NCBI GenBank assembly: GCA_963556495.2 | Contig: OY747700.1 | Coordinates: 7,501-71,500 of the forward strand | From: Valencia hispanica | Lineage: Eukaryota; Chordata; Actinopteri; Cyprinodontiformes; Valenciidae | DNA: 64,000 nucleotides | Direction: 5' to 3' | In this document: piece by piece, positions 1 to 12,760 of the stretch | Layout of the letters: each line of letters starts with the position of its first letter | How positions within the stretch are numbered: position 1 is the first letter of the stretch | Program-made: the position numbers and the translations under genes | Notes under the pieces: generated by a model | The model's database searches: none | What the model saw: the letters and a program-made list of their open reading frames with translations, nothing else | Told to the model about the DNA's origin: nothing

Positions 1-131
1 CTAACCCTAACCCTAACCCTACCCTAACCCTAACCCTAACCCTAACCCTAACCCTAACCCTACCCTACCCTAACCCTAACCCTTACCCTAACCCTAACCC
101 CTAACCCTAACCCTTACCCTTACCCTAACCC
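1..131. repeat. Terminal telomeric repeat tract
   Basis: The window begins in CCCTAA repeats with frequent CCCTA and CCCTTA variants. The C-rich strand runs 5' to 3' from the left edge, as expected for a left chromosome end. The tract is short and degenerate, so it may be the proximal edge of a longer telomere or a point where the assembly stopped. Confidence 0.95.
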
Positions 132-211
132 TAGACACTGGTTTCGTCCTCCTATCACTTTTACTTTTTGACTTATCGGAACTTTATTCGATCCTCAGGT
201 GGTGTTCATCC
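132..211 (+). repeat. 80-bp remnant of the subtelomeric core (3' end only)
   Basis: This stretch matches the last 80 bp of each full core copy (2167-2246 in copy 1) and joins directly to telomeric repeat on its left. One base differs from the full copies: C at 164 where the others have G. It looks like the stump of a core copy lost by terminal truncation and then capped with telomere repeat. Confidence 0.9.
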
Positions 212-369
212 CTTAACCTACCCTACCCTTACCCTTACCCTTACCCTAACCCTAACCCTAACCCTAACCCTAACCCTACCCTACCCTACCCTACCCTTAC
301 CCTACCCTTACCCTTACCCTAACCCTACCCTAACCCTAACCCTAACCCTACCCTAACCCTAACCCTAAA
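212..369. repeat. Telomeric spacer, class A
   Basis: 158 bp of degenerate CCCTAA/CCCTA/CCCTTA repeat between the core remnant and core copy 1. The same variant order and length recur at 6357-6514 and 20928-21085. Confidence 0.9.
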
Positions 370-623
370 TTTTTTTTGATTTTCACATTTTACAAATACA
401 TTACATTCATTTACACATTTGATTTAAAAACACATAATTCATTAAAAACACAATCATTTAGTTTAAAAACACATAACTCATTACACATTTTATTCGAAAA
501 CACATAATACATTAAAAACATATTATACATTACACTCATTTACACATTTTATTTAAAAACATACATATACATTACATTCATTTGCACATATTATTTAAAA
601 AAAATATATCTATTCACACCCTC

Positions 624-779
624 ATGGGTGATTTTGACGATCGTGGGGACGGGTGGACCGTGGTGCGTCATGGGAGGCGTTCGCGTCCCTCATGGCAATC
701 CCGGGCCATGGAGCGTGGGGGTCCCCGGGAGAAGGACCGAGCACCTCCCTTCTCCTACGGGAGGAGGGGTCAGCTCTCT
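624..779 (+). pseudogene. ORF1 N-terminus-like fragment inside the subtelomeric core
   Basis: An ATG at 624 opens a reading frame beginning MGDFDDRGDGWTVVR, followed by an Arg/Gly/Pro-rich basic stretch. This resembles the start of the Penelope-like ORF1 at 28278 (MPDYLEDDGWTTVERR, then Arg-rich): both share an acidic opening, a DGWT-x-V motif and a basic low-complexity tail. The resemblance stops where the short AAAGTCC repeats begin. The same fragment lies at the same place in every core copy (ATG at 2666, 4734, 6769, 8837, 10910, 12957, 15195, 17237, 19305, 21340 and 23408). I infer a captured 5' piece of a retroelement ORF. The similarity is short and could be convergence of basic sequence. 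Confidence 0.4.
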
Positions 780-942
780 ATCCCTTACCCTTCCTGTCAA
801 AAAGTCCATTCTTATGCAAAGTCCATTCCTATCAGCAGTCCCTTCCTGTGTAAAGTCCCTTCCTATGCAAAAGTCCATTCCTATCAACAGTCCCTTCCTG
901 TGTAAAGTCCATTCCTGTTACAGGTCACTCATTTATATTGAT

Positions 943-985
943 TATGCCTTGCCCTGATGCTTTTTACTAAACCTAAGGTCCGTGG
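943..985 (+). repeat. Internal 43-bp direct repeat of the core (copy a)
   Basis: The 43-bp sequence starting TATGCCTTGCCCTGATGC recurs at 1722-1764, 779 bp downstream. Each occurrence is preceded by a run of AAAGTCCATTCC-type repeats. The core therefore contains a partly duplicated module. The pair is present in all 12 core copies. Confidence 0.9.
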
Positions 986-1721
986 AATATGTGCTTGACT
1001 TAGGATTAGGGAAAAGAGTCAGGGAAAGGCATGAAATTGAAGAAAGCGCCAACTAGTGGATGTCAAAATCTGAAAAAATGACTCGAGAAAAGTATACCAA
1101 TCGACTCCAAATGGTCTGAAACGTGCTCATAACTACTTTCTGGACGATGTTTTATACACTCCAACACTTAGTACATTTTCGACATCTGCCGGTCCCATAG
1201 AAACCAATGGGACGACTTTGACGAGCCGTAACTCCCGAACCGTACGTCGTAGAGACTTGCAACCAAGATCCGTCTGCCATAATTCGACCGTTCTGAGCAA
1301 GCCTGAAGTGTCCCCATGTCTCTACGACCTTCCGTTCCAGAGATACAGACCACCGGATGTCAAAAAGTGGGCGTATCTCAAGAACGGAAGCTCGTACGGT
1401 CAAACGGATGGAAGAAATCGAAAGCCAGACCCGTGGTACCGGGGGGTAGACGCTGGTCCCATGTCTCTATCATGTTCCTATCAAAAGTTACAGGACTTCA
1501 AAGTTTGCTCTGGGGGGGTACCACCACCTTATAAACCCCATATACCTATCTACATGTATGAAAAGTCCATTCCTGTCCAAATTCCATTCCTATCAGCAGT
1601 CCCTTCCTGGCAAAAGTCCATTTCTATGCAAAAACTCAATTTCTATGCAAAGTCCATTCTTATACAAAGTCCCTTCCTATGCAAAGTCCATTCTCATACA
1701 CAGTCACCCATCTATTCTATC

Positions 1722-1764
1722 TATGCCTTGCCCTGATGCTTTTTACTAAACCTAAGGTCCGTGG
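1722..1764 (+). repeat. Internal 43-bp direct repeat of the core (copy b)
   Basis: Second member of the pair described at 943-985. After the shared 43 bp the two copies diverge: copy a continues GAATATG and copy b continues into a G run. Confidence 0.9.
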
Positions 1765-2246
1765 GGGGGCACTCAAACTCGCTTCCTATATGGACACAGA
1801 AGGATCACCATGAATCTCGCTTCCTATCTGGACACAGAAGCATCACAGACACCCTCTCTGGGCACGTTTGGAACCTGCGTGCCATCCCGCATTGATAGAT
1901 AGGTCACACGGCCATGTTACCAGACATCAAAAAACAATGTTGAGTCTGGGAAGTCGCTCCGAATCATGCCATGTCGGGTGTCTACCAACCCGGCACGAGG
2001 CCCTGATTACAAATATCCTAGATCTGGCTCCATCAAACACTCCTATCTTCCATTTTGACCTTTTCGTTCGATCCTTTTTGGCCATTTTTGGAGTATCTCG
2101 GGAACCGTAAGTGCTATCGACACGGGGTCTTCGCCAGCGAGTCCGCCACCCCACAAAACCCCAGTGTAGACACTGGTTTCGTCCTCCTATCACTTTTAGT
2201 TTTTGACTTATCGGAACTTTATTCGATCCTCAGGTGGTGTTCATCC

Positions 2247-2411
2247 CTTAACCTACCCTTACCCTTACCCTAACCCTAACCCTAACCCTAACCCTAACCC
2301 TAACCCTAACCCTAACCCTACCCTACCCTACCCTACCCTTACCCTACCCTTACCCTTACCCTAACCCTACCCTAACCCTAACCCTAACCCTACCCTAACC
2401 CTAACCCTAAA
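2247..2411. repeat. Telomeric spacer, class B
   Basis: 165 bp of degenerate CCCTAA repeat. The same variant pattern and length recur at 16818-16982. Confidence 0.9.
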
Positions 2412-4288
2412 TTTTTTTTGATTTTCACATTTTACAAATACATTACATTCATTTACACATTTGATTTAAAAACACATAATTCATTAAAAACACAATCATT
2501 TAGTTTAAAAACACATAACTCATTACACATTTTATTCGAAAACACATAATACATTAAAAACATATTATACATTACACTCATTTACACATTTTATTTAAAA
2601 ACATACATATACATTACATTCATTTGCACATATTATTTAAAAAAAATATATCTATTCACACCCTCATGGGTGATTTTGACGATCGTGGGGACGGGTGGAC
2701 CGTGGTGCGTCATGGGAGGCGTTCGCGTCCCTCATGGCAATCCCGGGCCATGGAGCGTGGGGGTCCCCGGGAGAAGGACCGAGCACCTCCCTTCTCCTAC
2801 GGGAGGAGGGGTCAGCTCTCTATCCCTTACCCTTCCTGTCAAAAAGTCCATTCTTATGCAAAGTCCATTCCTATCAGCAGTCCCTTCCTGTGTAAAGTCC
2901 CTTCCTATGCAAAAGTCCATTCCTATCAACAGTCCCTTCCTGTGTAAAGTCCATTCCTGTTACAGGTCACTCATTTATATTGATTATGCCTTGCCCTGAT
3001 GCTTTTTACTAAACCTAAGGTCCGTGGAATATGTGCTTGACTTAGGATTAGGGAAAAGAGTCAGGGAAAGGCATGAAATTGAAGAAAGCGCCAACTAGTG
3101 GATGTCAAAATCTGAAAAAATGACTCGAGAAAAGTATACCAATCGACTCCAAATGGTCTGAAACGTGCTCATAACTACTTTCTGGACGATGTTTTATACA
3201 CTCCAACACTTAGTACATTTTCGACATCTGCCGGTCCCATAGAAACCAATGGGACGACTTTGACGAGCCGTAACTCCCGAACCGTACGTCGTAGAGACTT
3301 GCAACCAAGATCCGTCTGCCATAATTCGACCGTTCTGAGCAAGCCTGAAGTGTCCCCATGTCTCTACGACCTTCCGTTCCAGAGATACAGACCACCGGAT
3401 GTCAAAAAGTGGGCGTATCTCAAGAACGGAAGCTCGTACGGTCAAACGGATGGAAGAAATCGAAAGCCAGACCCGTGGTACCGGGGGGTAGACGCTGGTC
3501 CCATGTCTCTATCATGTTCCTATCAAAAGTTACAGGACTTCAAAGTTTGCTCTGGGGGGGTACCACCACCTTATAAACCCCATATACCTATCTACATGTA
3601 TGAAAAGTCCATTCCTGTCCAAATTCCATTCCTATCAGCAGTCCCTTCCTGGCAAAAGTCCATTTCTATGCAAAAACTCAATTTCTATGCAAAGTCCATT
3701 CTTATACAAAGTCCCTTCCTATGCAAAGTCCATTCTCATACACAGTCACCCATCTATTCTATCTATGCCTTGCCCTGATGCTTTTTACTAAACCTAAGGT
3801 CCGTGGGGGGGCACTCAAACTCGCTTCCTATATGGACACAGAAGGATCACCATGAATCTCGCTTCCTATCTGGACACAGAAGCATCACAGACACCCTCTC
3901 TGGGCACGTTTGGAACCTGCGTGCCATCCCGCATTGATAGATAGGTCACACGGCCATGTTACCAGACATCAAAAAACAATGTTGAGTCTGGGAAGTCGCT
4001 CCGAATCATGCCATGTCGGGTGTCTACCAACCCGGCACGAGGCCCTGATTACAAATATCCTAGATCTGGCTCCATCAAACACTCCTATCTTCCATTTTGA
4101 CCTTTTCGTTCGATCCTTTTTGGCCATTTTTGGAGTATCTCGGGAACCGTAAGTGCTATCGACACGGGGTCTTCGCCAGCGAGTCCGCCACCCCACAAAA
4201 CCCCAGTGTAGACACTGGTTTCGTCCTCCTATCACTTTTAGTTTTTGACTTATCGGAACTTTATTCGATCCTCAGGTGGTGTTCATCC
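2412..4288 (+). repeat. Subtelomeric core repeat, copy 2
   Basis: Full-length core. Every conceptual peptide matches copy 1, so I see no divergence. Offset from copy 1 is 2042. Confidence 0.92.
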
Positions 4289-4479
4289 CTTAACCCTTAC
4301 CCTAACCCTAACCCTACCCTAACCCTTACCCTTACCCTTACCCTAACCCTACCCTTACCCTAACCCTTACCCTAACCCTTACCCTACCCTACCCTACCCT
4401 ACCCTACCCTAACCCTAACCCCTTACCCTTACCCTAACCCTAACCCTAACCCTAACCCTACCCTAACCCTAACCCTAAA
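4289..4479. repeat. Telomeric spacer, class C
   Basis: 191 bp of CCCTAA/CCCTTA/CCCTA repeat. The class recurs at 8392, 18860 and 22963 with the same length. Confidence 0.9.
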
Positions 4480-6356
4480 TTTTTTTTGATTTTCACATTT
4501 TACAAATACATTACATTCATTTACACATTTGATTTAAAAACACATAATTCATTAAAAACACAATCATTTAGTTTAAAAACACATAACTCATTACACATTT
4601 TATTCGAAAACACATAATACATTAAAAACATATTATACATTACACTCATTTACACATTTTATTTAAAAACATACATATACATTACATTCATTTGCACATA
4701 TTATTTAAAAAAAATATATCTATTCACACCCTCATGGGTGATTTTGACGATCGTGGGGACGGGTGGACCGTGGTGCGTCATGGGAGGCGTTCGCGTCCCT
4801 CATGGCAATCCCGGGCCATGGAGCGTGGGGGTCCCCGGGAGAAGGACCGAGCACCTCCCTTCTCCTACGGGAGGAGGGGTCAGCTCTCTATCCCTTACCC
4901 TTCCTGTCAAAAAGTCCATTCTTATGCAAAGTCCATTCCTATCAGCAGTCCCTTCCTGTGTAAAGTCCCTTCCTATGCAAAAGTCCATTCCTATCAACAG
5001 TCCCTTCCTGTGTAAAGTCCATTCCTGTTACAGGTCACTCATTTATATTGATTATGCCTTGCCCTGATGCTTTTTACTAAACCTAAGGTCCGTGGAATAT
5101 GTGCTTGACTTAGGATTAGGGAAAAGAGTCAGGGAAAGGCATGAAATTGAAGAAAGCGCCAACTAGTGGATGTCAAAATCTGAAAAAATGACTCGAGAAA
5201 AGTATACCAATCGACTCCAAATGGTCTGAAACGTGCTCATAACTACTTTCTGGACGATGTTTTATACACTCCAACACTTAGTACATTTTCGACATCTGCC
5301 GGTCCCATAGAAACCAATGGGACGACTTTGACGAGCCGTAACTCCCGAACCGTACGTCGTAGAGACTTGCAACCAAGATCCGTCTGCCATAATTCGACCG
5401 TTCTGAGCAAGCCTGAAGTGTCCCCATGTCTCTACGACCTTCCGTTCCAGAGATACAGACCACCGGATGTCAAAAAGTGGGCGTATCTCAAGAACGGAAG
5501 CTCGTACGGTCAAACGGATGGAAGAAATCGAAAGCCAGACCCGTGGTACCGGGGGGTAGACGCTGGTCCCATGTCTCTATCATGTTCCTATCAAAAGTTA
5601 CAGGACTTCAAAGTTTGCTCTGGGGGGGTACCACCACCTTATAAACCCCATATACCTATCTACATGTATGAAAAGTCCATTCCTGTCCAAATTCCATTCC
5701 TATCAGCAGTCCCTTCCTGGCAAAAGTCCATTTCTATGCAAAAACTCAATTTCTATGCAAAGTCCATTCTTATACAAAGTCCCTTCCTATGCAAAGTCCA
5801 TTCTCATACACAGTCACCCATCTATTCTATCTATGCCTTGCCCTGATGCTTTTTACTAAACCTAAGGTCCGTGGGGGGGCACTCAAACTCGCTTCCTATA
5901 TGGACACAGAAGGATCACCATGAATCTCGCTTCCTATCTGGACACAGAAGCATCACAGACACCCTCTCTGGGCACGTTTGGAACCTGCGTGCCATCCCGC
6001 ATTGATAGATAGGTCACACGGCCATGTTACCAGACATCAAAAAACAATGTTGAGTCTGGGAAGTCGCTCCGAATCATGCCATGTCGGGTGTCTACCAACC
6101 CGGCACGAGGCCCTGATTACAAATATCCTAGATCTGGCTCCATCAAACACTCCTATCTTCCATTTTGACCTTTTCGTTCGATCCTTTTTGGCCATTTTTG
6201 GAGTATCTCGGGAACCGTAAGTGCTATCGACACGGGGTCTTCGCCAGCGAGTCCGCCACCCCACAAAACCCCAGTGTAGACACTGGTTTCGTCCTCCTAT
6301 CACTTTTAGTTTTTGACTTATCGGAACTTTATTCGATCCTCAGGTGGTGTTCATCC
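4480..6356 (+). repeat. Subtelomeric core repeat, copy 3
   Basis: Full-length core, apparently identical to copy 1. Confidence 0.92.
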
Positions 6357-6514
6357 CTTAACCTACCCTACCCTTACCCTTACCCTTACCCTAACCCTAA
6401 CCCTAACCCTAACCCTAACCCTACCCTACCCTACCCTACCCTTACCCTACCCTTACCCTTACCCTAACCCTACCCTAACCCTAACCCTAACCCTACCCTA
6501 ACCCTAACCCTAAA
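6357..6514. repeat. Telomeric spacer, class A
   Basis: 158 bp, same variant order as 212-369. Confidence 0.9.
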
Positions 6515-8391
6515 TTTTTTTTGATTTTCACATTTTACAAATACATTACATTCATTTACACATTTGATTTAAAAACACATAATTCATTAAAAACACAATC
6601 ATTTAGTTTAAAAACACATAACTCATTACACATTTTATTCGAAAACACATAATACATTAAAAACATATTATACATTACACTCATTTACACATTTTATTTA
6701 AAAACATACATATACATTACATTCATTTGCACATATTATTTAAAAAAAATATATCTATTCACACCCTCATGGGTGATTTTGACGATCGTGGGGACGGGTG
6801 GACCGTGGTGCGTCATGGGAGGCGTTCGCGTCCCTCATGGCAATCCCGGGCCATGGAGCGTGGGGGTCCCCGGGAGAAGGACCGAGCACCTCCCTTCTCC
6901 TACGGGAGGAGGGGTCAGCTCTCTATCCCTTACCCTTCCTGTCAAAAAGTCCATTCTTATGCAAAGTCCATTCCTATCAGCAGTCCCTTCCTGTGTAAAG
7001 TCCCTTCCTATGCAAAAGTCCATTCCTATCAACAGTCCCTTCCTGTGTAAAGTCCATTCCTGTTACAGGTCACTCATTTATATTGATTATGCCTTGCCCT
7101 GATGCTTTTTACTAAACCTAAGGTCCGTGGAATATGTGCTTGACTTAGGATTAGGGAAAAGAGTCAGGGAAAGGCATGAAATTGAAGAAAGCGCCAACTA
7201 GTGGATGTCAAAATCTGAAAAAATGACTCGAGAAAAGTATACCAATCGACTCCAAATGGTCTGAAACGTGCTCATAACTACTTTCTGGACGATGTTTTAT
7301 ACACTCCAACACTTAGTACATTTTCGACATCTGCCGGTCCCATAGAAACCAATGGGACGACTTTGACGAGCCGTAACTCCCGAACCGTACGTCGTAGAGA
7401 CTTGCAACCAAGATCCGTCTGCCATAATTCGACCGTTCTGAGCAAGCCTGAAGTGTCCCCATGTCTCTACGACCTTCCGTTCCAGAGATACAGACCACCG
7501 GATGTCAAAAAGTGGGCGTATCTCAAGAACGGAAGCTCGTACGGTCAAACGGATGGAAGAAATCGAAAGCCAGACCCGTGGTACCGGGGGGTAGACGCTG
7601 GTCCCATGTCTCTATCATGTTCCTATCAAAAGTTACAGGACTTCAAAGTTTGCTCTGGGGGGGTACCACCACCTTATAAACCCCATATACCTATCTACAT
7701 GTATGAAAAGTCCATTCCTGTCCAAATTCCATTCCTATCAGCAGTCCCTTCCTGGCAAAAGTCCATTTCTATGCAAAAACTCAATTTCTATGCAAAGTCC
7801 ATTCTTATACAAAGTCCCTTCCTATGCAAAGTCCATTCTCATACACAGTCACCCATCTATTCTATCTATGCCTTGCCCTGATGCTTTTTACTAAACCTAA
7901 GGTCCGTGGGGGGGCACTCAAACTCGCTTCCTATATGGACACAGAAGGATCACCATGAATCTCGCTTCCTATCTGGACACAGAAGCATCACAGACACCCT
8001 CTCTGGGCACGTTTGGAACCTGCGTGCCATCCCGCATTGATAGATAGGTCACACGGCCATGTTACCAGACATCAAAAAACAATGTTGAGTCTGGGAAGTC
8101 GCTCCGAATCATGCCATGTCGGGTGTCTACCAACCCGGCACGAGGCCCTGATTACAAATATCCTAGATCTGGCTCCATCAAACACTCCTATCTTCCATTT
8201 TGACCTTTTCGTTCGATCCTTTTTGGCCATTTTTGGAGTATCTCGGGAACCGTAAGTGCTATCGACACGGGGTCTTCGCCAGCGAGTCCGCCACCCCACA
8301 AAACCCCAGTGTAGACACTGGTTTCGTCCTCCTATCACTTTTAGTTTTTGACTTATCGGAACTTTATTCGATCCTCAGGTGGTGTTCATCC
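6515..8391 (+). repeat. Subtelomeric core repeat, copy 4
   Basis: Full-length core, apparently identical to copy 1. Confidence 0.92.
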
Positions 8392-8582
8392 CTTAACCCT
8401 TACCCTAACCCTAACCCTACCCTAACCCTTACCCTTACCCTTACCCTAACCCTACCCTTACCCTAACCCTTACCCTAACCCTTACCCTACCCTACCCTAC
8501 CCTACCCTACCCTAACCCTAACCCCTTACCCTTACCCTAACCCTAACCCTAACCCTAACCCTACCCTAACCCTAACCCTAAA
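8392..8582. repeat. Telomeric spacer, class C
   Basis: 191 bp, same pattern as 4289-4479. Confidence 0.9.
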
Positions 8583-10459
8583 TTTTTTTTGATTTTCACA
8601 TTTTACAAATACATTACATTCATTTACACATTTGATTTAAAAACACATAATTCATTAAAAACACAATCATTTAGTTTAAAAACACATAACTCATTACACA
8701 TTTTATTCGAAAACACATAATACATTAAAAACATATTATACATTACACTCATTTACACATTTTATTTAAAAACATACATATACATTACATTCATTTGCAC
8801 ATATTATTTAAAAAAAATATATCTATTCACACCCTCATGGGTGATTTTGACGATCGTGGGGACGGGTGGACCGTGGTGCGTCATGGGAGGCGTTCGCGTC
8901 CCTCATGGCAATCCCGGGCCATGGAGCGTGGGGGTCCCCGGGAGAAGGACCGAGCACCTCCCTTCTCCTACGGGAGGAGGGGTCAGCTCTCTATCCCTTA
9001 CCCTTCCTGTCAAAAAGTCCATTCTTATGCAAAGTCCATTCCTATCAGCAGTCCCTTCCTGTGTAAAGTCCCTTCCTATGCAAAAGTCCATTCCTATCAA
9101 CAGTCCCTTCCTGTGTAAAGTCCATTCCTGTTACAGGTCACTCATTTATATTGATTATGCCTTGCCCTGATGCTTTTTACTAAACCTAAGGTCCGTGGAA
9201 TATGTGCTTGACTTAGGATTAGGGAAAAGAGTCAGGGAAAGGCATGAAATTGAAGAAAGCGCCAACTAGTGGATGTCAAAATCTGAAAAAATGACTCGAG
9301 AAAAGTATACCAATCGACTCCAAATGGTCTGAAACGTGCTCATAACTACTTTCTGGACGATGTTTTATACACTCCAACACTTAGTACATTTTCGACATCT
9401 GCCGGTCCCATAGAAACCAATGGGACGACTTTGACGAGCCGTAACTCCCGAACCGTACGTCGTAGAGACTTGCAACCAAGATCCGTCTGCCATAATTCGA
9501 CCGTTCTGAGCAAGCCTGAAGTGTCCCCATGTCTCTACGACCTTCCGTTCCAGAGATACAGACCACCGGATGTCAAAAAGTGGGCGTATCTCAAGAACGG
9601 AAGCTCGTACGGTCAAACGGATGGAAGAAATCGAAAGCCAGACCCGTGGTACCGGGGGGTAGACGCTGGTCCCATGTCTCTATCATGTTCCTATCAAAAG
9701 TTACAGGACTTCAAAGTTTGCTCTGGGGGGGTACCACCACCTTATAAACCCCATATACCTATCTACATGTATGAAAAGTCCATTCCTGTCCAAATTCCAT
9801 TCCTATCAGCAGTCCCTTCCTGGCAAAAGTCCATTTCTATGCAAAAACTCAATTTCTATGCAAAGTCCATTCTTATACAAAGTCCCTTCCTATGCAAAGT
9901 CCATTCTCATACACAGTCACCCATCTATTCTATCTATGCCTTGCCCTGATGCTTTTTACTAAACCTAAGGTCCGTGGGGGGGCACTCAAACTCGCTTCCT
10001 ATATGGACACAGAAGGATCACCATGAATCTCGCTTCCTATCTGGACACAGAAGCATCACAGACACCCTCTCTGGGCACGTTTGGAACCTGCGTGCCATCC
10101 CGCATTGATAGATAGGTCACACGGCCATGTTACCAGACATCAAAAAACAATGTTGAGTCTGGGAAGTCGCTCCGAATCATGCCATGTCGGGTGTCTACCA
10201 ACCCGGCACGAGGCCCTGATTACAAATATCCTAGATCTGGCTCCATCAAACACTCCTATCTTCCATTTTGACCTTTTCGTTCGATCCTTTTTGGCCATTT
10301 TTGGAGTATCTCGGGAACCGTAAGTGCTATCGACACGGGGTCTTCGCCAGCGAGTCCGCCACCCCACAAAACCCCAGTGTAGACACTGGTTTCGTCCTCC
10401 TATCACTTTTAGTTTTTGACTTATCGGAACTTTATTCGATCCTCAGGTGGTGTTCATCC
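8583..10459 (+). repeat. Subtelomeric core repeat, copy 5
   Basis: Full-length core. Its right edge is the right edge of the first 10.09-kb duplicated block. Confidence 0.92.
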
Positions 10460-10713
10460 CTTAACCTAACCCTACCCCCTAACCCCTTACCCTAACCCTA
10501 ACCCTAACCCCTTACCCTAACCCTTACCCTTACCCTAACCCTACCCTAACCCTTACCCTTACCCCTAACCCTAACCCCTAACCCTTACCCTAACCCTTAC
10601 CCTACCCTAACCCCCTAACCCTAACCCTAACCCTTACCCTAACCCTAACCCTAACCCCTTACCCTAACCCTTACCCTAACCCTAACCCTAACCCTACCCC
10701 TAACCCTTACCCT
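10460..10713. repeat. Telomeric spacer, class D
   Basis: 254 bp of telomeric variants. Its last ~120 bp match the end of spacer E. It replaces the first 58 bp of the following core. Confidence 0.88.
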
Positions 10714-12532
10714 AAACACATAATTCATTAAAAACACAATCATTTAGTTTAAAAACACATAACTCATTACACATTTTATTCGAAAACACATAATACATTA
10801 AAAACATATTATACATTACACTCATTTACACATTTTATTTAAAAACATACATATACATTACATTCATTTGCACATATTATTTAAAAAAAATATATCTATT
10901 CACACCCTCATGGGTGATTTTGACGATCGTGGGGACGGGTGGACCGTGGTGCGTCATGGGAGGCGTTCGCGTCCCTCATGGCAATCCCGGGCCATGGAGC
11001 GTGGGGGTCCCCGGGAGAAGGACCGAGCACCTCCCTTCTCCTACGGGAGGAGGGGTCAGCTCTCTATCCCTTACCCTTCCTGTCAAAAAGTCCATTCTTA
11101 TGCAAAGTCCATTCCTATCAGCAGTCCCTTCCTGTGTAAAGTCCCTTCCTATGCAAAAGTCCATTCCTATCAACAGTCCCTTCCTGTGTAAAGTCCATTC
11201 CTGTTACAGGTCACTCATTTATATTGATTATGCCTTGCCCTGATGCTTTTTACTAAACCTAAGGTCCGTGGAATATGTGCTTGACTTAGGATTAGGGAAA
11301 AGAGTCAGGGAAAGGCATGAAATTGAAGAAAGCGCCAACTAGTGGATGTCAAAATCTGAAAAAATGACTCGAGAAAAGTATACCAATCGACTCCAAATGG
11401 TCTGAAACGTGCTCATAACTACTTTCTGGACGATGTTTTATACACTCCAACACTTAGTACATTTTCGACATCTGCCGGTCCCATAGAAACCAATGGGACG
11501 ACTTTGACGAGCCGTAACTCCCGAACCGTACGTCGTAGAGACTTGCAACCAAGATCCGTCTGCCATAATTCGACCGTTCTGAGCAAGCCTGAAGTGTCCC
11601 CATGTCTCTACGACCTTCCGTTCCAGAGATACAGACCACCGGATGTCAAAAAGTGGGCGTATCTCAAGAACGGAAGCTCGTACGGTCAAACGGATGGAAG
11701 AAATCGAAAGCCAGACCCGTGGTACCGGGGGGTAGACGCTGGTCCCATGTCTCTATCATGTTCCTATCAAAAGTTACAGGACTTCAAAGTTTGCTCTGGG
11801 GGGGTACCACCACCTTATAAACCCCATATACCTATCTACATGTATGAAAAGTCCATTCCTGTCCAAATTCCATTCCTATCAGCAGTCCCTTCCTGGCAAA
11901 AGTCCATTTCTATGCAAAAACTCAATTTCTATGCAAAGTCCATTCTTATACAAAGTCCCTTCCTATGCAAAGTCCATTCTCATACACAGTCACCCATCTA
12001 TTCTATCTATGCCTTGCCCTGATGCTTTTTACTAAACCTAAGGTCCGTGGGGGGGCACTCAAACTCGCTTCCTATATGGACACAGAAGGATCACCATGAA
12101 TCTCGCTTCCTATCTGGACACAGAAGCATCACAGACACCCTCTCTGGGCACGTTTGGAACCTGCGTGCCATCCCGCATTGATAGATAGGTCACACGGCCA
12201 TGTTACCAGACATCAAAAAACAATGTTGAGTCTGGGAAGTCGCTCCGAATCATGCCATGTCGGGTGTCTACCAACCCGGCACGAGGCCCTGATTACAAAT
12301 ATCCTAGATCTGGCTCCATCAAACACTCCTATCTTCCATTTTGACCTTTTCGTTCGATCCTTTTTGGCCATTTTTGGAGTATCTCGGGAACCGTAAGTGC
12401 TATCGACACGGGGTCTTCGCCAGCGAGTCCGCCACCCCACAAAACCCCAGTGTAGACACTGGTTTCGTCCTCCTATCACTTTTAGTTTTTGACTTATCGG
12501 AACTTTATTCGATCCTCAGGTGGTGTTCATCC
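10714..12532 (+). repeat. Subtelomeric core repeat, copy 6 (left end missing 58 bp)
   Basis: The core starts abruptly at AAACACATAATTC, equivalent to position 428 in copy 1, with telomeric repeat fused directly to it. The first 58 bp are lost. The rest matches copy 1. Confidence 0.9.
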
Positions 12533-12760
12533 CTTAACCTTACCCTAACCCTAACCCTAACCCTACCCTAACCCCTTACCCTAACCCTAACCCTAACCCC
12601 TAACCCCTTACCCCTACCCTAACCCTAACCCTTACCCTAACCCTTACCCTACCCTAACCCCCTAACCCTAACCCTAACCCTTACCCTAACCCTAACCCTA
12701 ACCCCTTACCCTAACCCTTACCCTAACCCTAACCCTAACCCTACCCCTAACCCTTACCCT
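12533..12760. repeat. Telomeric spacer, class E
   Basis: 228 bp. The right half matches spacer D, so copies 6 and 7 share a common history distinct from the other copies. Confidence 0.88.

Larger units (their letters stand above)
370..2246 (+). repeat. Subtelomeric core repeat, copy 1
   Basis: This is the reference copy of the 1877-bp core. From left to right it has: an AT-rich head (370-620) built of short ACATT/AAAACACAT motifs; a GC-rich stretch (624-780) with an ORF-like start; a first array of 'AAAGTCCATTCCTAT'-type repeats (about 798-930) followed by a 43-bp direct repeat (943-985); a unique middle (about 990-1520); a second array (about 1560-1710) followed by the second 43-bp repeat (1722-1764); and a unique tail to 2246. 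Several ORFs of 60-172 codons overlap on both strands, but none shows a recognised domain apart from the start at 624, so I do not call genes. Confidence 0.92.

Noticed and set aside
168..356. Pro-Thr-Leu/Tyr-Pro repeat peptide over telomeric repeat
   Set aside because: The frame is only CCCTAA/CCCTTA repeat read in a stop-free frame.
943..985. CTGATGC in the core as a possible hammerhead core
   Set aside because: It does not fit CUGANGA, and there is no GAAA at the right distance and no pairing helix I.
582..2246. Up to ten overlapping ORFs (60-172 codons, both strands) in each core copy
   Set aside because: They overlap each other on both strands, end in the telomeric spacer or short repeats, and show no domain. 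Identity between copies reflects DNA identity, not selection on protein.
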